Source: Candidatus Poribacteria bacterium
Lineage (GTDB): Bacteria > Poribacteria > WGA-4E > WGA-3G
Direction: 5' to 3'
Assembly: GCA_022823085.1 (NCBI GenBank)
Contig: JAJDXV010000097.1
Coordinates: forward strand, 1-58,062
Length of the DNA: 58,062 bases
Shown piece by piece: positions 42,728 to 52,107 of the stretch; the first letter of the stretch is position 1, and each line of letters begins with the position of its first letter. Both the position numbers and the translations under genes were made by a program. The notes beneath the pieces are model-generated. The model made no database searches. It saw only the letters and a program-made list of their open reading frames with translations, and had not been told where the DNA came from.

Positions 42728-42755
42728 TTGACAAAGTGCTAATGGAGCATATTTA
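42728..42755 (+). promoter_or_regulatory. Promoter for the 98-residue gene
   Basis: TTGACA and TATTTA are separated by 16 bases, about 90 bases before the ATG at 42848. The -35 is perfect and the -10 moderate. Confidence 0.5.
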
Positions 42756-42847
42756 AGCTATGAACTATCACCAAATGTAAAACAAAGAGTTTGCGATTGT
42801 GTTTTATTGCATCTATTGGAAAATCGCAATGAGGAACCAAAACTGAA

Positions 42848-43144
42848 ATGGAAATCAAATTAAATAAAATAAAGGTTGAACCGCAAGATATCGCGTCAGG
42901 CAACCCTGAAGAGCCCTTTGAGTGTGCGATTGCACATGCCTTGCATCGCCACGGTTATGTTGATCCAATCGTTAGCTTTGAGAGTATAGAGATCCACGAA
43001 AACGAAACAGAGTATTTGTGTAGCGACGCTATAGCCAATTGGCAATTATGCCTCATAGAAGGTGAGCACGTCGATCTAATCACACTGGTATTTGATGTGG
43101 AAATCGAAAGGGTCTACCTTGAAAGTGAATATCAACAGCAGTGA
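42848..43144 (+). CDS. Small protein of unknown function
   Basis: A 98-residue acidic protein (MEIKLNKIKVEPQDIASGNP start) with no motif I recognise. The pattern of alternating hydrophobic residues in the second half (LITLVFDVEIERVYLES) suggests a small alpha/beta fold. GAGGAACC lies 11 bases before the ATG. It lies between two nuclease genes and could be an accessory or immunity factor, but this is only position. Confidence 0.6.
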   Translation: MEIKLNKIKVEPQDIASGNPEEPFECAIAHALHRHGYVDPIVSFESIEIHENETEYLCSDAIANWQLCLIEGEHVDLITLVFDVEIERVYLESEYQQQ

Positions 43145-43237
43145 AAAGTAGGCGGGTTTGACTTTCGGAGGGAGTTTTTTAACCAGTATTGTGCTGTTTT
43201 ATGTTACCTTCACGTTTTACAAGGAAAAAGATGGTCC

Positions 43238-44095
43238 ATGAATACAAAAACAAAAATGGCGGTTGATCCAACTACAGGGGAAAAATATGTCATAGAATTA
43301 CCGGACTCTGAAGCAGTCAAACAGGGGATTCTTAAACTTGATTATCCACCCGATGGAATTACGATAATAGAAGCAACACGGAGATTGGAAGAAAAATTTA
43401 AGTTGTCTGATGAACAAAAAGCAGCACAGACAAAGAGGGGTGAGCGGTATCTTGGCTTTTTTCACTATGAAGTAGTTGTTCCTGAATTCAAAAAACTTTT
43501 GGAGGAGGGAAAATTGCAACAACCAGGAGGAAGGGGAAAACCTTATATCCTCTCTGACGATGTACCTCCACCACCCCCTCCTGATGGAAATATTGAAGTG
43601 ATTTATCAACAGATTAGAGAAAAAGTGGCTGAGGATTTACTACAGCAAATTAAAGTAAATTCCCCTGCTTTTTTTGAAAACCTTGTTATTGATCTTCTTG
43701 TTAAAATGGGATATGGGGGTTCACGGGAAGATGCGGAAACCGTGGGACGTAGTGGTGATGGCGGAATTGACGGTGTCATTAACGAAGATAGACTCGGACT
43801 TGATGTAATTTATGTTCAAGCAAAACGGTGGACAGGAAATGTAGGTGAACCGCCAGTTCGAGATTTTGTAGGGGCGTTAGATGGGGAAGGGGTCCAAAAG
43901 GGAATTTTTATCACGACCTCTGATTTTCATCCAGCCGCTAAACGTTTTGCAGAGAGAAGTTCCAAGCGGATTATTCTTATCAATGGACACCTACTTGCAC
44001 AACTTATGATTGAACACGACGTTGGTGTTTCTACGGTGAAAACTTACGAAATCAAACGGGTAGATTCCGATTATTTCATTGAAGATATTCGGTAA
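43238..44095 (+). CDS. Mrr-type restriction endonuclease
   Basis: A 285-residue protein with an N-terminal Mrr_N-like winged helix (to about residue 110), a proline-rich linker (DDVPPPPPPDG) and a C-terminal Mrr catalytic domain: FENLVIDLLVKMGYGG, GRSGDGGIDGVI with Asp178, and VIYVQAKRW with Gln194 and Lys196, followed by KGIFITTSDF. Mrr-type enzymes cut methylated DNA. This one could attack DNA modified by foreign methylases, which makes it interesting beside the orphan HsdMS 12 kb away. AAGGAAAAAGATGG precedes the ATG. Confidence 0.88.
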   Translation: MNTKTKMAVDPTTGEKYVIELPDSEAVKQGILKLDYPPDGITIIEATRRLEEKFKLSDEQKAAQTKRGERYLGFFHYEVVVPEFKKLLEEGKLQQPGGRGKPYILSDDVPPPPPPDGNIEVIYQQIREKVAEDLLQQIKVNSPAFFENLVIDLLVKMGYGGSREDAETVGRSGDGGIDGVINEDRLGLDVIYVQAKRWTGNVGEPPVRDFVGALDGEGVQKGIFITTSDFHPAAKRFAERSSKRIILINGHLLAQLMIEHDVGVSTVKTYEIKRVDSDYFIEDIR

Positions 44096-44129
44096 TATTT
44101 AAGTGCGGAATAGATAGACTATAAAGAAG

Positions 44130-44198
44130 CACAGCCTAACAGGCTATGCTACAAAAGAACATACAGCGGAGGGACAGTCTAACAGGTGACTGTGCTAC
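44130..44198. repeat. Two palindromic REP-like units
   Basis: CACAGCCTAACAGGCTATGC (from 44130) and GACAGTCTAACAGGTGACTG (from 44173) are both followed by GCTAC. They match the palindromic right half of the MITE-like elements (5752, 36040, 55132) and, reversed, the units at 41909-41957, but have no terminal inverted repeats here. Confidence 0.6.
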
Positions 44199-44229
44199 AC
44201 GAAATATACCCTAAAAGGAGAATTTCACT

Positions 44230-44949
44230 ATGAAAACATGTATCTTGTTCATCGCTGTTTGCGGCATCACGCTCGGCATTGCTGCGATTGCGATGTCGCA
44301 AACCTATTTTGAGGACAATTTCGACGATCCAAAGGCATCTGCAGATAAATGGGTGCCGCTCTCCGGAGAATGGGAATTCAAAAATGATGAATACCGCCAA
44401 CTCCAAAATTCAGTCAACTGCATGAGTGTCGTCGCCGACGACTTCTGGGATGACGAATGGAACGATTATACCTTTGAGGTGAGAGGGAGTAAGGTCAGTG
44501 GTGCTGAAGGTTTCCTGATTATGTTCCGGTGCCAAGGCTTGATGCAACCGCGCGGATTAGTCCTCGAAGACCATCCACCACGCATGGCAAACCTTGAGCC
44601 TGCCTTAGAGTACTGGTGGAACCTCGGCGGTTGGGGAAACACCCGCTCACAGGTTGAGTCGTGGGGTGGTAAAGCCGGTGCCCATAGCAACCACTCCATC
44701 GAAGACGACGAATGGTATAACATCAAAATCGTCAATAAACCCGGCAGCTACACGGTCATCCTCAACGATGAAGAAGTCGCGTCAGTGGACGATGACACTG
44801 AAAACGGGGTCGGCAGAATCGGACTCGCCACCTGGTCAACAGTTGCCAATTATGACGATGTCCTCGTTTACGGACCTGACGGTCCCTTAGCTGTCGATCC
44901 CAAAAGCAAACTTGCCACAACTTGGGGACACCTCAAATCCGTGAAATAG
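44230..44949 (+). CDS. Secreted laminin-G/DUF1080-like protein
   Basis: A 239-residue protein with a signal peptide (MKTCILFIAVCGITLGIAAI, cleavage near AMSQ) and a concanavalin-type beta-sandwich, as in DUF1080/3-keto-disaccharide hydrolase-like proteins: FEDNFDDPKASADKWVPLSG at the start, EWYNIKIVNKPGSYTVILND in the middle. The last residues, AVDPKSKLATTWGHLKSVK, share the WxxLK end with the protein at 38110. AAAGGAG lies 12 bases before the ATG. It is probably a carbohydrate-binding or hydrolase module. Confidence 0.8.
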   Translation: MKTCILFIAVCGITLGIAAIAMSQTYFEDNFDDPKASADKWVPLSGEWEFKNDEYRQLQNSVNCMSVVADDFWDDEWNDYTFEVRGSKVSGAEGFLIMFRCQGLMQPRGLVLEDHPPRMANLEPALEYWWNLGGWGNTRSQVESWGGKAGAHSNHSIEDDEWYNIKIVNKPGSYTVILNDEEVASVDDDTENGVGRIGLATWSTVANYDDVLVYGPDGPLAVDPKSKLATTWGHLKSVK

Positions 44950-44974
44950 ATTTTGAAATCGTTTGATAACCTAT

Positions 44975-45000
44975 AGCGTGAGGTATCAATACCTCGCGCT
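44975..45000. terminator. Hairpin after the laminin-G-like gene
   Basis: AGCGTGAGGTA and TACCTCGCGCT pair around TCAA, ending 43 bases before the iron alcohol dehydrogenase gene. A CCCTTTA follows. It could be a terminator, or a member of the hairpin family seen at 54475. Confidence 0.55.
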
Positions 45001-45042
45001 CCCTTTATGCCGAAAGCATCAAATTTTAGGAATTGACAGCAG

Positions 45043-46212
45043 ATGCAAAACTACTTTTTACCGCCACGAATCGAATTTGGCGACGGTGCCATCCAAAACT
45101 TAGGGGAACACGTCAGAACTTTTGGCTGCAAAAGACCACTCTTGGTCAGCGACGCAGGTGTTATAAATGCCGGTCTCCTCGCCAAAGCGATAGACGCTTT
45201 AAAGGCAAGCAATTTGCCGTCCGCTACGTATTCAGATATCGAACCGAACCCGACAGACCTCAGCATTAACGACGGTGTAGAGGCTTACAAATCGGAAGCC
45301 TGTGATGTCGTCATTGCCGTCGGTGGCGGCAGCGTGATGGATGCCGCGAAAGCGATCCGTCTCTTGACGACGCACGCGCCACCCTTGGAACCGTATTACG
45401 CCGATGTCGGTGGCATCGAACGGGTCCGAGACGATATGCCGCCACTCATCTGCGTTCCGACAACTGCAGGCACCGGCAGCGAGGTTTCACAAGGTGCGAT
45501 TATTACAGATACATCGTTCAATACAACGGATCGGTGGCGGAAGCGTGCAATCGTTACGCCGTTCAATATGTCGAACATCGCACTCTTGGATCCGGGGATA
45601 ACGCTCGGTATGCCACCCGCGCTCACCGCTGCCACCGGTATGGATGCCATCACGCACGGTATTGAGGCATACACGGCAACGAAGTACCACCCGATCGCCG
45701 AAGGCGTTGCGTTGCAGGCACTCAAAATGCTGAGCGCGAATATCCAAAAGGTCTATCACGATGGTGAGGATGTAACCGCACGCGGAGAGATGCTCTTAGG
45801 CTCGTGTATGGCGGCGTTTGCATTCCAGAAAGGACTCGGTGCTGTTCATTCTCTGGCACACCAACTCTCCACGGACGCGCCTATCCCGCATGGGGTCGCG
45901 AACGCGATTCTCCTGCCACCTGTCATGGAATTTAACTTCTCCCACGCCACAGAAAAATACGCCGAGATCGCTCGCGCTTTGGGGATAGACACCAGCAGCA
46001 TGGATACTGATGAAGCAGGACGTGCCGCTATTGATAAAATTAGGGCATTCAACAGGGCGTTAAAGATGCCAAAAGGGCTCGGAGATGCAGGCTTAGACCG
46101 AGCAAAAATCCCTAAATTGGGAGCAGATGCGATGCTCGACCACTGCCACAAATTCAATCCGAGAGTTTGCATGGAAGCGGATATGGTGGCGTTATTTGAG
46201 GCGGCGTTCTAA
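45043..46212 (+). CDS. Iron-containing alcohol dehydrogenase
   Basis: A 389-residue group III (iron-type) alcohol dehydrogenase. The NAD site GGGSVMDAAKAI is near residues 94-105, PTTAGTGSEVSQGAI near 139, and the metal ligands lie in the MDAITHGIEAY, GAVHSLAHQLS and IPHGVANAI blocks (Asp and three His). It interconverts alcohols and aldehydes or ketones with NAD; the natural substrate is unclear. TTAGGAATT is about 13 bases upstream of the ATG. It converges with the next gene, overlapping it by four bases. Confidence 0.93.
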   Translation: MQNYFLPPRIEFGDGAIQNLGEHVRTFGCKRPLLVSDAGVINAGLLAKAIDALKASNLPSATYSDIEPNPTDLSINDGVEAYKSEACDVVIAVGGGSVMDAAKAIRLLTTHAPPLEPYYADVGGIERVRDDMPPLICVPTTAGTGSEVSQGAIITDTSFNTTDRWRKRAIVTPFNMSNIALLDPGITLGMPPALTAATGMDAITHGIEAYTATKYHPIAEGVALQALKMLSANIQKVYHDGEDVTARGEMLLGSCMAAFAFQKGLGAVHSLAHQLSTDAPIPHGVANAILLPPVMEFNFSHATEKYAEIARALGIDTSSMDTDEAGRAAIDKIRAFNRALKMPKGLGDAGLDRAKIPKLGADAMLDHCHKFNPRVCMEADMVALFEAAF

Positions 46213-48413
46213 CGGAGATCAACAGGCACAATCCACCCGCGCGTTAATGCCGGTTTATAGGCGTTATCGCGTAGATAGTTCGACGTTTGCCACAAACAGA
46301 GATGCTCGCCATCTGGCATCCAGACGACGGCTGTCAGTTTCAGGGCTGTGCGCGCAATAGGTGCCTTCTTGCCGCTTTCAAGGTCATAAACCCAGACCTT
46401 CCAGCGGATACCTTCGCAATCTTCTCGCTCCATATATGCCAACTGTTTCCCTGTCGGTGACCATGATGGCGATATATGGTTCAGGATTTCACTCTGTGTC
46501 CCGGTTTGCGCCGATTCTGATATGTGTAACTGGCTGTCAATTCGTTCCGCAGGACGGTTACTACCGGACAGTACATAAGCCAGCCGTGTCCCGTCTACTG
46601 ACCACTTCAATTGGTGAACCTTTTGATGTTGCGTCTGAATCTCTTTTAACCGTTCGCCATCGATATTTTGGATGCGGACACCGACGTATTTTGCGTTGTT
46701 CACACCGAAAGCGACACGTGTCCCGTTTGGTGCCCAAGAGGGGGCGGGTAGATAGGTATAAGAACGTCGCGAACGTTCAATTGGCACGCGCGCGATCACA
46801 CGTAAATCACTACCGTCACTATTAATACGGTAGACAACATCCATCTCCCCAGTTTTCGAGAAGTCGCGGCGTCTAAATACCAAACGGTTTGAAGTCGGTG
46901 CCCATGCCGGTCCTTCGCCATGAACCAACTGCTTAATGCGTCCGAACTTCCAGTCCACTGTATAAATATAGCGTTTCCCCGCTTCATCAACCTCAAATGC
47001 CAAAAGTCTACTGTCGAGCGACCAGGAGAGATGCGGATTGTAAAACTGTCCAGTGTAGAGTTTCCGCGCCTGCTGTCCCGCTGGGTCCATGATCCAGAGT
47101 TCATTGGCGCGCCAATATCGGCTGCCCAAGTCACTCCTTTTCAGAAATGCAATAAGTTTTCCATTCGGACTCCAGATCGGGTACTCGCCCCCTTCAATCA
47201 ATTGCAGCCTACGCGGCGCAGCGGTTGGTAGACCGTGTGCACGTCCAAAATTGGTATTGAACAGGATACCGTCTGTCTCTACGAACTCACCGAAGGCGAA
47301 CTTATCCATCCAGCCGCGTGTCCCGTTCGGCAGTTCGACTTCATACCACCCGTCCAAAACTTGCACAATAGGCAGACGCGCGCCATCGTTAAGGTTTAAC
47401 AGGACAGACATCCCGTCCTGAGTCGTGTATACCGGTGCGGTGTCACGCACAACGACACCCATTTTTCGAGTCTCCTCTGCTGGGGTGTCTTCTCTTTCAT
47501 TGCTGAACGCATAAACGGTGCCGTCGCCAGATGCAGCGTAGAGGATACCATCGGAGATTGCAGGTGCAGCTTCCACAAAACCGCCGAGCGGGTACACCCA
47601 CGTCTGCGCTTTTGATACCGCATCAAAAGCGTGGAGTTTGCCATCCCGTGCGCCAATATAGACGGTGTCGTTCGCTGTCACAGGATAGCTCTCGCTCCCG
47701 TTCGTATAATCTCGCCATAGTTTCGCGTTGTGCTCTGGAAAGACGGGGCGTAGCACACCGTTTGAGCACCCGTATTCGATGCCACGGATATGAACCGTTC
47801 GCTCGCGAACCGATTCGAGGGTGCCGGTCTGCGCGTTCAGGAGATAAATCCTTGAAGGGAACGCGCCGACATAAACCGTGTTATCCGCAACAAGGGGTGG
47901 CGCATCCATCCAATTTTTAGATTTGAACTCCCAGAGTTTCTCACCTGTTTTCGCAGCTAATGCGTAAACTTTGTTGTTCCGCGCACTAAAATAGACCCGA
48001 TCTCCGAAGACAGTGGCGGAATAGCGGATAGCCTCTCCGGCATCGAATACCCATTTGATCCCCCACGCTTTAGCATCCAGGGCGTATAACTTCCCATCGG
48101 TTGAACCGATATAGAGGATACCGTGGGCAATTACAGGGGACGCGTAGAGTGGGCCGCCGGTCTTAAATTTCCATAGCAAATCTAACGGTGGCTTGAGGGT
48201 TTCATCCGGACTCGTGCCAGAGCGTCCTAAATCGTACATGAATGCTCGCCAGTCTTCAGCACGCGGCGGTGGAGTGGCAGATACAGATTCCGTCACTTTA
48301 GGAGTTGTGTGCTCCTGCGTTTGCTTTTTCTGTTGTGATTCACATCCCCATAAGAGAAGAAACACAAGCACTATTAAATGTTTTTTGTTCCACATTCGTT
48401 TGATAAGATACAC
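46209..48413 (-). CDS. Lipoprotein with PQQ propeller, SH3b and TolB-like propeller
   Basis: A 734-residue lipoprotein (lipobox LLLWGC) from GTG at 48413; an ATG six codons later is equally possible. Residues about 45-310 are PQQ-type quinoprotein propeller repeats (TGGPLYASPVIAHGILYIGS, DGKLYALDA). About 317-375 resemble a bacterial SH3 domain (LDGWYEVELPNGTRGWMDKF). About 395-734 are TolB/WD40-type repeats (PIWSPNGKLIAF, LSWSLDSRLLAF, PSWAPNGTRVAF). The order of these modules in one chain is unusual. Role unknown, probably cell-envelope sensing or binding. Confidence 0.85.
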   Translation of the reverse strand: MYLIKRMWNKKHLIVLVFLLLWGCESQQKKQTQEHTTPKVTESVSATPPPRAEDWRAFMYDLGRSGTSPDETLKPPLDLLWKFKTGGPLYASPVIAHGILYIGSTDGKLYALDAKAWGIKWVFDAGEAIRYSATVFGDRVYFSARNNKVYALAAKTGEKLWEFKSKNWMDAPPLVADNTVYVGAFPSRIYLLNAQTGTLESVRERTVHIRGIEYGCSNGVLRPVFPEHNAKLWRDYTNGSESYPVTANDTVYIGARDGKLHAFDAVSKAQTWVYPLGGFVEAAPAISDGILYAASGDGTVYAFSNEREDTPAEETRKMGVVVRDTAPVYTTQDGMSVLLNLNDGARLPIVQVLDGWYEVELPNGTRGWMDKFAFGEFVETDGILFNTNFGRAHGLPTAAPRRLQLIEGGEYPIWSPNGKLIAFLKRSDLGSRYWRANELWIMDPAGQQARKLYTGQFYNPHLSWSLDSRLLAFEVDEAGKRYIYTVDWKFGRIKQLVHGEGPAWAPTSNRLVFRRRDFSKTGEMDVVYRINSDGSDLRVIARVPIERSRRSYTYLPAPSWAPNGTRVAFGVNNAKYVGVRIQNIDGERLKEIQTQHQKVHQLKWSVDGTRLAYVLSGSNRPAERIDSQLHISESAQTGTQSEILNHISPSWSPTGKQLAYMEREDCEGIRWKVWVYDLESGKKAPIARTALKLTAVVWMPDGEHLCLWQTSNYLRDNAYKPALTRGWIVPVDLR

Positions 48414-48502
48414 AAATAAGCCTCTTTCACAGAATTTTTATGTTTATCAGTTTAGCACAACACGCAATATAAAACAACAAGATGTGTTGTGTGAAGTTTT
48501 TC

Positions 48503-48532
48503 TTGAAAAGTGCCGTGAAGATATGTTAAAAT
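48503..48532 (+). promoter_or_regulatory. Promoter for the second clan AA protease
   Basis: TTGAAA and TAAAAT are separated by 18 bases, with the -10 ending 22 bases before the ATG at 48555. The transcript would have a very short leader. Confidence 0.6.
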
Positions 48533-48554
48533 ACGGGAGAAAGGAGCATTGGAA

Positions 48555-48968
48555 ATGAAACATACAGCAAGAATTGAACTCGCAAATAACGATGAACTTG
48601 TTTTGGCAAACGCAGGCTTTATGAACTCTGAAGACGTACGGCGAATCATTGTCGAAGATGCACTCGTAGATACTGGAACGACACGCCTCGGTTTGCCACT
48701 ATCCCTTATAGAACAACTCGGCTTAACGCCATTCCGGAGCGAGCCAGTCCGCACAGTCAACGGCATCACAGAGTTATGGATTTATTCACCGGTCCAATTT
48801 ACACTTTTAGAACGTGAAAGCATCACGACCGTCATGGGTGTCCCTGAAGGCACGCCTGTCCTCATCGGGCACATCCTATTAGAAGACCTTGACCTCTGTC
48901 TTGACATCAAGAAAGGACTGATCTATAACCCTGAACATGATGGCGTATGGATGTCAGAACTCTATTGA
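48555..48968 (+). CDS. Clan AA (retropepsin-like) aspartic protease, paralog
   Basis: 137 residues from ATG at 48555, which has AAGGAG upstream; a TTG six bases earlier is also in frame. The active-site motif is VDTGTT (Asp39), where the copy at 634 has VDTGAT. Most blocks are shared with that paralog (RIELANN, MNSEDVRR, VEDALVDTG, IEQLGLTPFR, KKGLIYNP). It acts as a dimer if it follows the family. No HicB gene accompanies it. Confidence 0.83.
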   Translation: MKHTARIELANNDELVLANAGFMNSEDVRRIIVEDALVDTGTTRLGLPLSLIEQLGLTPFRSEPVRTVNGITELWIYSPVQFTLLERESITTVMGVPEGTPVLIGHILLEDLDLCLDIKKGLIYNPEHDGVWMSELY

Positions 48969-49138
48969 TCTGAATTCCTCAAAAATAGGCGATCCGTTTC
49001 GGGTGCTTATCTTTTTTTTTCAAAGCACACTTTAACATCAAAAGTGCCTATAATCTCGTCAATCTGCTAATCCTATACATCCCGTGTCGGACATTTTTAA
49101 CCTGTCCACAAATTTACACACCAAAAATGACGAAAAAT

Positions 49139-49167
49139 TTGAATTTGTAGCAAATTTGTGTTAAAAT
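49139..49167 (+). promoter_or_regulatory. Possible promoter for glyA
   Basis: TTGAAT and TAAAAT are separated by 17 bases, 54 bases before the ATG at 49222. The surrounding region (48969-49221) holds no gene; no glycine or tetrahydrofolate riboswitch was recognised. Confidence 0.5.
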
Positions 49168-49221
49168 TTATCATCTGAACCTTTAGAAGATAACATCAAT
49201 TTTTGATATAAACGGTGGAAA

Positions 49222-50478
49222 ATGGACAAATTATTAGGTGAAGTCGATCCGCAAATCGTTGAGATCGCCGCCAAAGACCTGAAACGACAGCAGGACGCTC
49301 TCATGCTAATCCCATCGGAGAACTATGCCAGCCGCGCTGTTATGGAGATTCAAGGCAGCATCCTCGCCAATAAATACGCGGAAGGTTATCCCGGTGAGCG
49401 GTACTATAACGGTTGTCAATTTATGGACGAAGTGGAATCCGTTGCGATTGAACGCGCAAAAGCACTCTTCGGCGTTGAACACGTCAATGTCCAACCGCAC
49501 GCCGGCAGCCAAGCGAATATGGCAGTCTACCATGCGCTACTTGAACCCGGCGACACCATTTTAGCCATGTCGCTAAGCCACGGCGGACACCTCACCCACG
49601 GCGATAAAGTCAACTTCTCAGGACGCTATTATAACGTCGCCGCTTACGGCGTTGATTCTGAAACCGAACGGATTGACATGGCAGCGGTATCGCGTCTCGC
49701 AACAGAACATCGTCCGAAACTCATCGTCGTCGGCGCAACAGCGTATCCGCGACACTTCGACTTTGCCGCATGGCGAGAAGTTGCCGATGCCGTCGGTGCC
49801 TATCTGCTTGCAGATATAGCACATATCGCCGGGCTTATCGCCGGCGGCGTACACCCTGACCCTGTTCCTTATTGTGATGTAATTACAACAACAACACACA
49901 AAACCTTACGCGGTCCGCGCGGCGCAATGATTATGTGTAAATCCGAATATGCTGACCAGATTGACCGGGCTGTGTTTCCGGGTCTACAAGGGGGGCCCTT
50001 CCTGCACACGATCGCCGCCAGAGCCGTCGCGTTCAAAGAAGCAAGCCAACCCGATTTTAAGACATATCAAGCACAGGTCGTCAAGAATGCAAAAGCACTC
50101 GCTGCAAGGCTCATCGAAAACGGGTTCCGGTTGGTAAGCGGTGGAACAGATAACCATCTGATGCTCATGGACCTGACCTCAAAATATGAAAAATTAAGTG
50201 GACGGCAAGCCGCCGATCATTTGGAAGATGCAGGGATTATCGTCAACAAAAATACGATCCCCTTCGACAAAAGAAAACCGAGAACGACAAGCGGTATCCG
50301 GCTCGGTACGCCGATGATTACAACGCGTGGTATGAAAGAAGATGAAATGGTACTTGTCGCTGATTTTATGACAGAGGCACTCGAAAATCGACAAAAATCC
50401 GCCATCAAACGCCAGATCCGGGAGAAAGTCAAGACCCTCTGTTCACAATTTCCGATTTATGAATATTTAAATTATTAA
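49222..50478 (+). CDS. glyA: Serine hydroxymethyltransferase
   Basis: A 418-residue PLP enzyme that interconverts serine and glycine while passing one carbon to tetrahydrofolate. Family blocks: [65 protein letters not shown], and [16 protein letters not shown], with the PLP lysine in THKT. The length matches GlyA. folC follows 84 bases later, linking both to folate one-carbon metabolism. Confidence 0.97.
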   Translation: MDKLLGEVDPQIVEIAAKDLKRQQDALMLIPSENYASRAVMEIQGSILANKYAEGYPGERYYNGCQFMDEVESVAIERAKALFGVEHVNVQPHAGSQANMAVYHALLEPGDTILAMSLSHGGHLTHGDKVNFSGRYYNVAAYGVDSETERIDMAAVSRLATEHRPKLIVVGATAYPRHFDFAAWREVADAVGAYLLADIAHIAGLIAGGVHPDPVPYCDVITTTTHKTLRGPRGAMIMCKSEYADQIDRAVFPGLQGGPFLHTIAARAVAFKEASQPDFKTYQAQVVKNAKALAARLIENGFRLVSGGTDNHLMLMDLTSKYEKLSGRQAADHLEDAGIIVNKNTIPFDKRKPRTTSGIRLGTPMITTRGMKEDEMVLVADFMTEALENRQKSAIKRQIREKVKTLCSQFPIYEYLNY

Positions 50479-50485
50479 GGTCGTT

Positions 50486-50510
50486 CGGTTTTGTCCGTTG
50501 TCCAAAACCG
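50486..50510. repeat. Hairpin between glyA and folC
   Basis: CGGTTTTG and CAAAACCG form an eight-pair stem with a nine-base loop just after the glyA stop. It covers the in-frame TTG at 50491 and thus argues against that codon as the folC start. Confidence 0.55.
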
Positions 50511-50562
50511 GATCCTTGTCAAGATTGATAATTCCTTGGGGAATAGCACTATCACAACTATG

Positions 50563-51942
50563 GATTATGAAGCGGCACTCGCCTATATTGAAACATTTAT
50601 TGACTATGAAAGAAGTCCAGATTTTTCGAGGCAGGCGCGGCTCTACAACCTTAACCGAATCTCCTTGTTGCTGAACCGACTCGGTAATCCACAGGATAGA
50701 TTAAAGATTATCCACATCGCCGGAAGTAAAGGAAAAGGGTCCACCGCCGCACTCATCGCGTCTGTATTGACCCAAGCAGGCTACAAGACTGGCTTGTTTA
50801 CATCACCCCACCTCATTACGCCGCGAGAAAGATGCCGTATTGATGGTGAACCGATTTCAGAGATAGAGATTGCGCGATGCATTGCATACATGAAACCGGC
50901 AATCGAAGCCGTTTCTGCTTCCGAATTCGGACCTGTCTCGTTTTTTGAAATATACACCGCACTCGCTTTCACCTATTTTGATGACAAAGCGACAGACTTT
51001 GCCGTTATCGAAGTCGGGTTGGGCGGTAGACTGGATGCGACGAACGTTGTCTCACCTGTTACGACCGTTATCACGCCGATCGGTTTGGAACATACGGCGA
51101 TATTAGGCGAAACTTATGCGGAGATAGCTGCAGAGAAAGCAGAGATCATTAAAGACGGATGTCCACTTGCACTCGCGCCACAGCATCCACATGCGCGGGC
51201 AGTGATTGAAAAAGTCGCGAACCAACGGAATGCATCAATCGTTGCGTTTAAATCCGACGGTGCAGATTGCCAATCAACCCGCTGTCTCGTCAAGGACGAC
51301 GATAAAGTGCCTATCGCACAACAATTTGATGTGGAAACGGATACCGAAAATTATTCGCAGCTGACGATACCGCTTCTCGGCTATCACCAATATGTGAATG
51401 CGACAACGGCTATCGCAGCACTTGAATGCCTGAAACAGACCGGACACGCTGTCTCAAAAGCCAGTGTTTACGCGGGATTCAAAAATGTGCAGTGGCACGG
51501 ACGGATTCAAACGGTTAGGGCGGCACCCTTCGTCGTATTGGATGGCGCACACTCACCCGCCGCAATGCAAGTTTTGTGTGCGACGCTTCGTGAGTGTTTT
51601 CGCTACGATCAAGCGACTTTTATCGTTAGTTTGATGAAAGATAAAAATCTGATAGCCATTGGTGATGTGCTCTCTAAAACCGCAGATACCGTTATAACAA
51701 CGCAAGTTTTTGATAATCCGCGTGTGATGCCCGCTGAAGTTATAGAAGATGCCTGGTCCAATATATGTCCAAATGTTACAGCGTCTCCAGATCCAGAAGA
51801 CGCAATCACGGAAGCGTTAGCGTCCGCATCGCCGACAAATCTAATCTGTATTACAGGTTCACTGTACCTTGTCGGTTTGGCACTTAAAATATTTAGATCG
51901 AATTTTTCAGCGAAAGATCGTATTGGAATACCCCTTTCTTAG
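50563..51942 (+). CDS. folC: Bifunctional folylpolyglutamate synthase/dihydrofolate synthase
   Basis: About 459 residues from ATG at 50563 (MDYEAALAYIETFIDYERSP), the usual FolC beginning; the TTG at 50491 is less likely because it lies in a hairpin. Mur-ligase signatures: ATP loop HIAGSKGKGSTAALI, substrate region GLFTSPHLITPRERCRIDG, and VIEVGLGGRLDATNV. It adds glutamates to folates with ATP. The C-terminal domain has the expected LDGAHSPAAMQ. It shares a transcript with glyA, and a hairpin with a T-run ends it. Confidence 0.92.
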   Translation, partial: DYEAALAYIETFIDYERSPDFSRQARLYNLNRISLLLNRLGNPQDRLKIIHIAGSKGKGSTAALIASVLTQAGYKTGLFTSPHLITPRERCRIDGEPISEIEIARCIAYMKPAIEAVSASEFGPVSFFEIYTALAFTYFDDKATDFAVIEVGLGGRLDATNVVSPVTTVITPIGLEHTAILGETYAEIAAEKAEIIKDGCPLALAPQHPHARAVIEKVANQRNASIVAFKSDGADCQSTRCLVKDDDKVPIAQQFDVETDTENYSQLTIPLLGYHQYVNATTAIAALECLKQTGHAVSKASVYAGFKNVQWHGRIQTVRAAPFVVLDGAHSPAAMQVLCATLRECFRYDQATFIVSLMKDKNLIAIGDVLSKTADTVITTQVFDNPRVMPAEVIEDAWSNICPNVTASPDPEDAITEALASASPTNLICITGSLYLVGLALKIFRSNFSAKDRIGIPLS

Positions 51943-51955
51943 CGAGAGGTCGTAA

Positions 51956-51989
51956 GCCCGTAATGAAGCAGATCGCTTATGGGGTTTTT
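51956..51989 (+). terminator. Terminator of glyA-folC, also a repeat copy
   Basis: GCCCGTAA and TTATGGGG can pair around GAAGC/GCTT, followed by TTTTT (51985-51989). The same block occurs at 36183 before gamma-glutamyltransferase 2. Here it lies 14 bases after folC and should stop transcription. A leader repeat variant (TCGAACCGCAAAGAAAATT) follows up to 52085, before hppA. Confidence 0.6.
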
Positions 51990-52107
51990 GCTTGGGCGTT
52001 TCTTCAAGTACGCTGCAAAGTGGCGGCTCTACGGAAAGGGCATTCAATGCTCAAACCCGCTTCATCGAACCGCAAAGAAAATTAAAAAAGAAAAAGAGAG
52101 GTTTTAA

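Noticed and set aside
46361..47920. Plus-strand frames of 100-154 codons opposite the propeller lipoprotein
   Set aside because: Repeated Trp/Gly codons of the propeller gene keep the opposite strand open; no domain or conserved start.
48969..49221. Possible glycine or tetrahydrofolate riboswitch before glyA
   Set aside because: No paired glycine-aptamer core or tetrahydrofolate aptamer pattern could be found; only a promoter-like sequence is visible.
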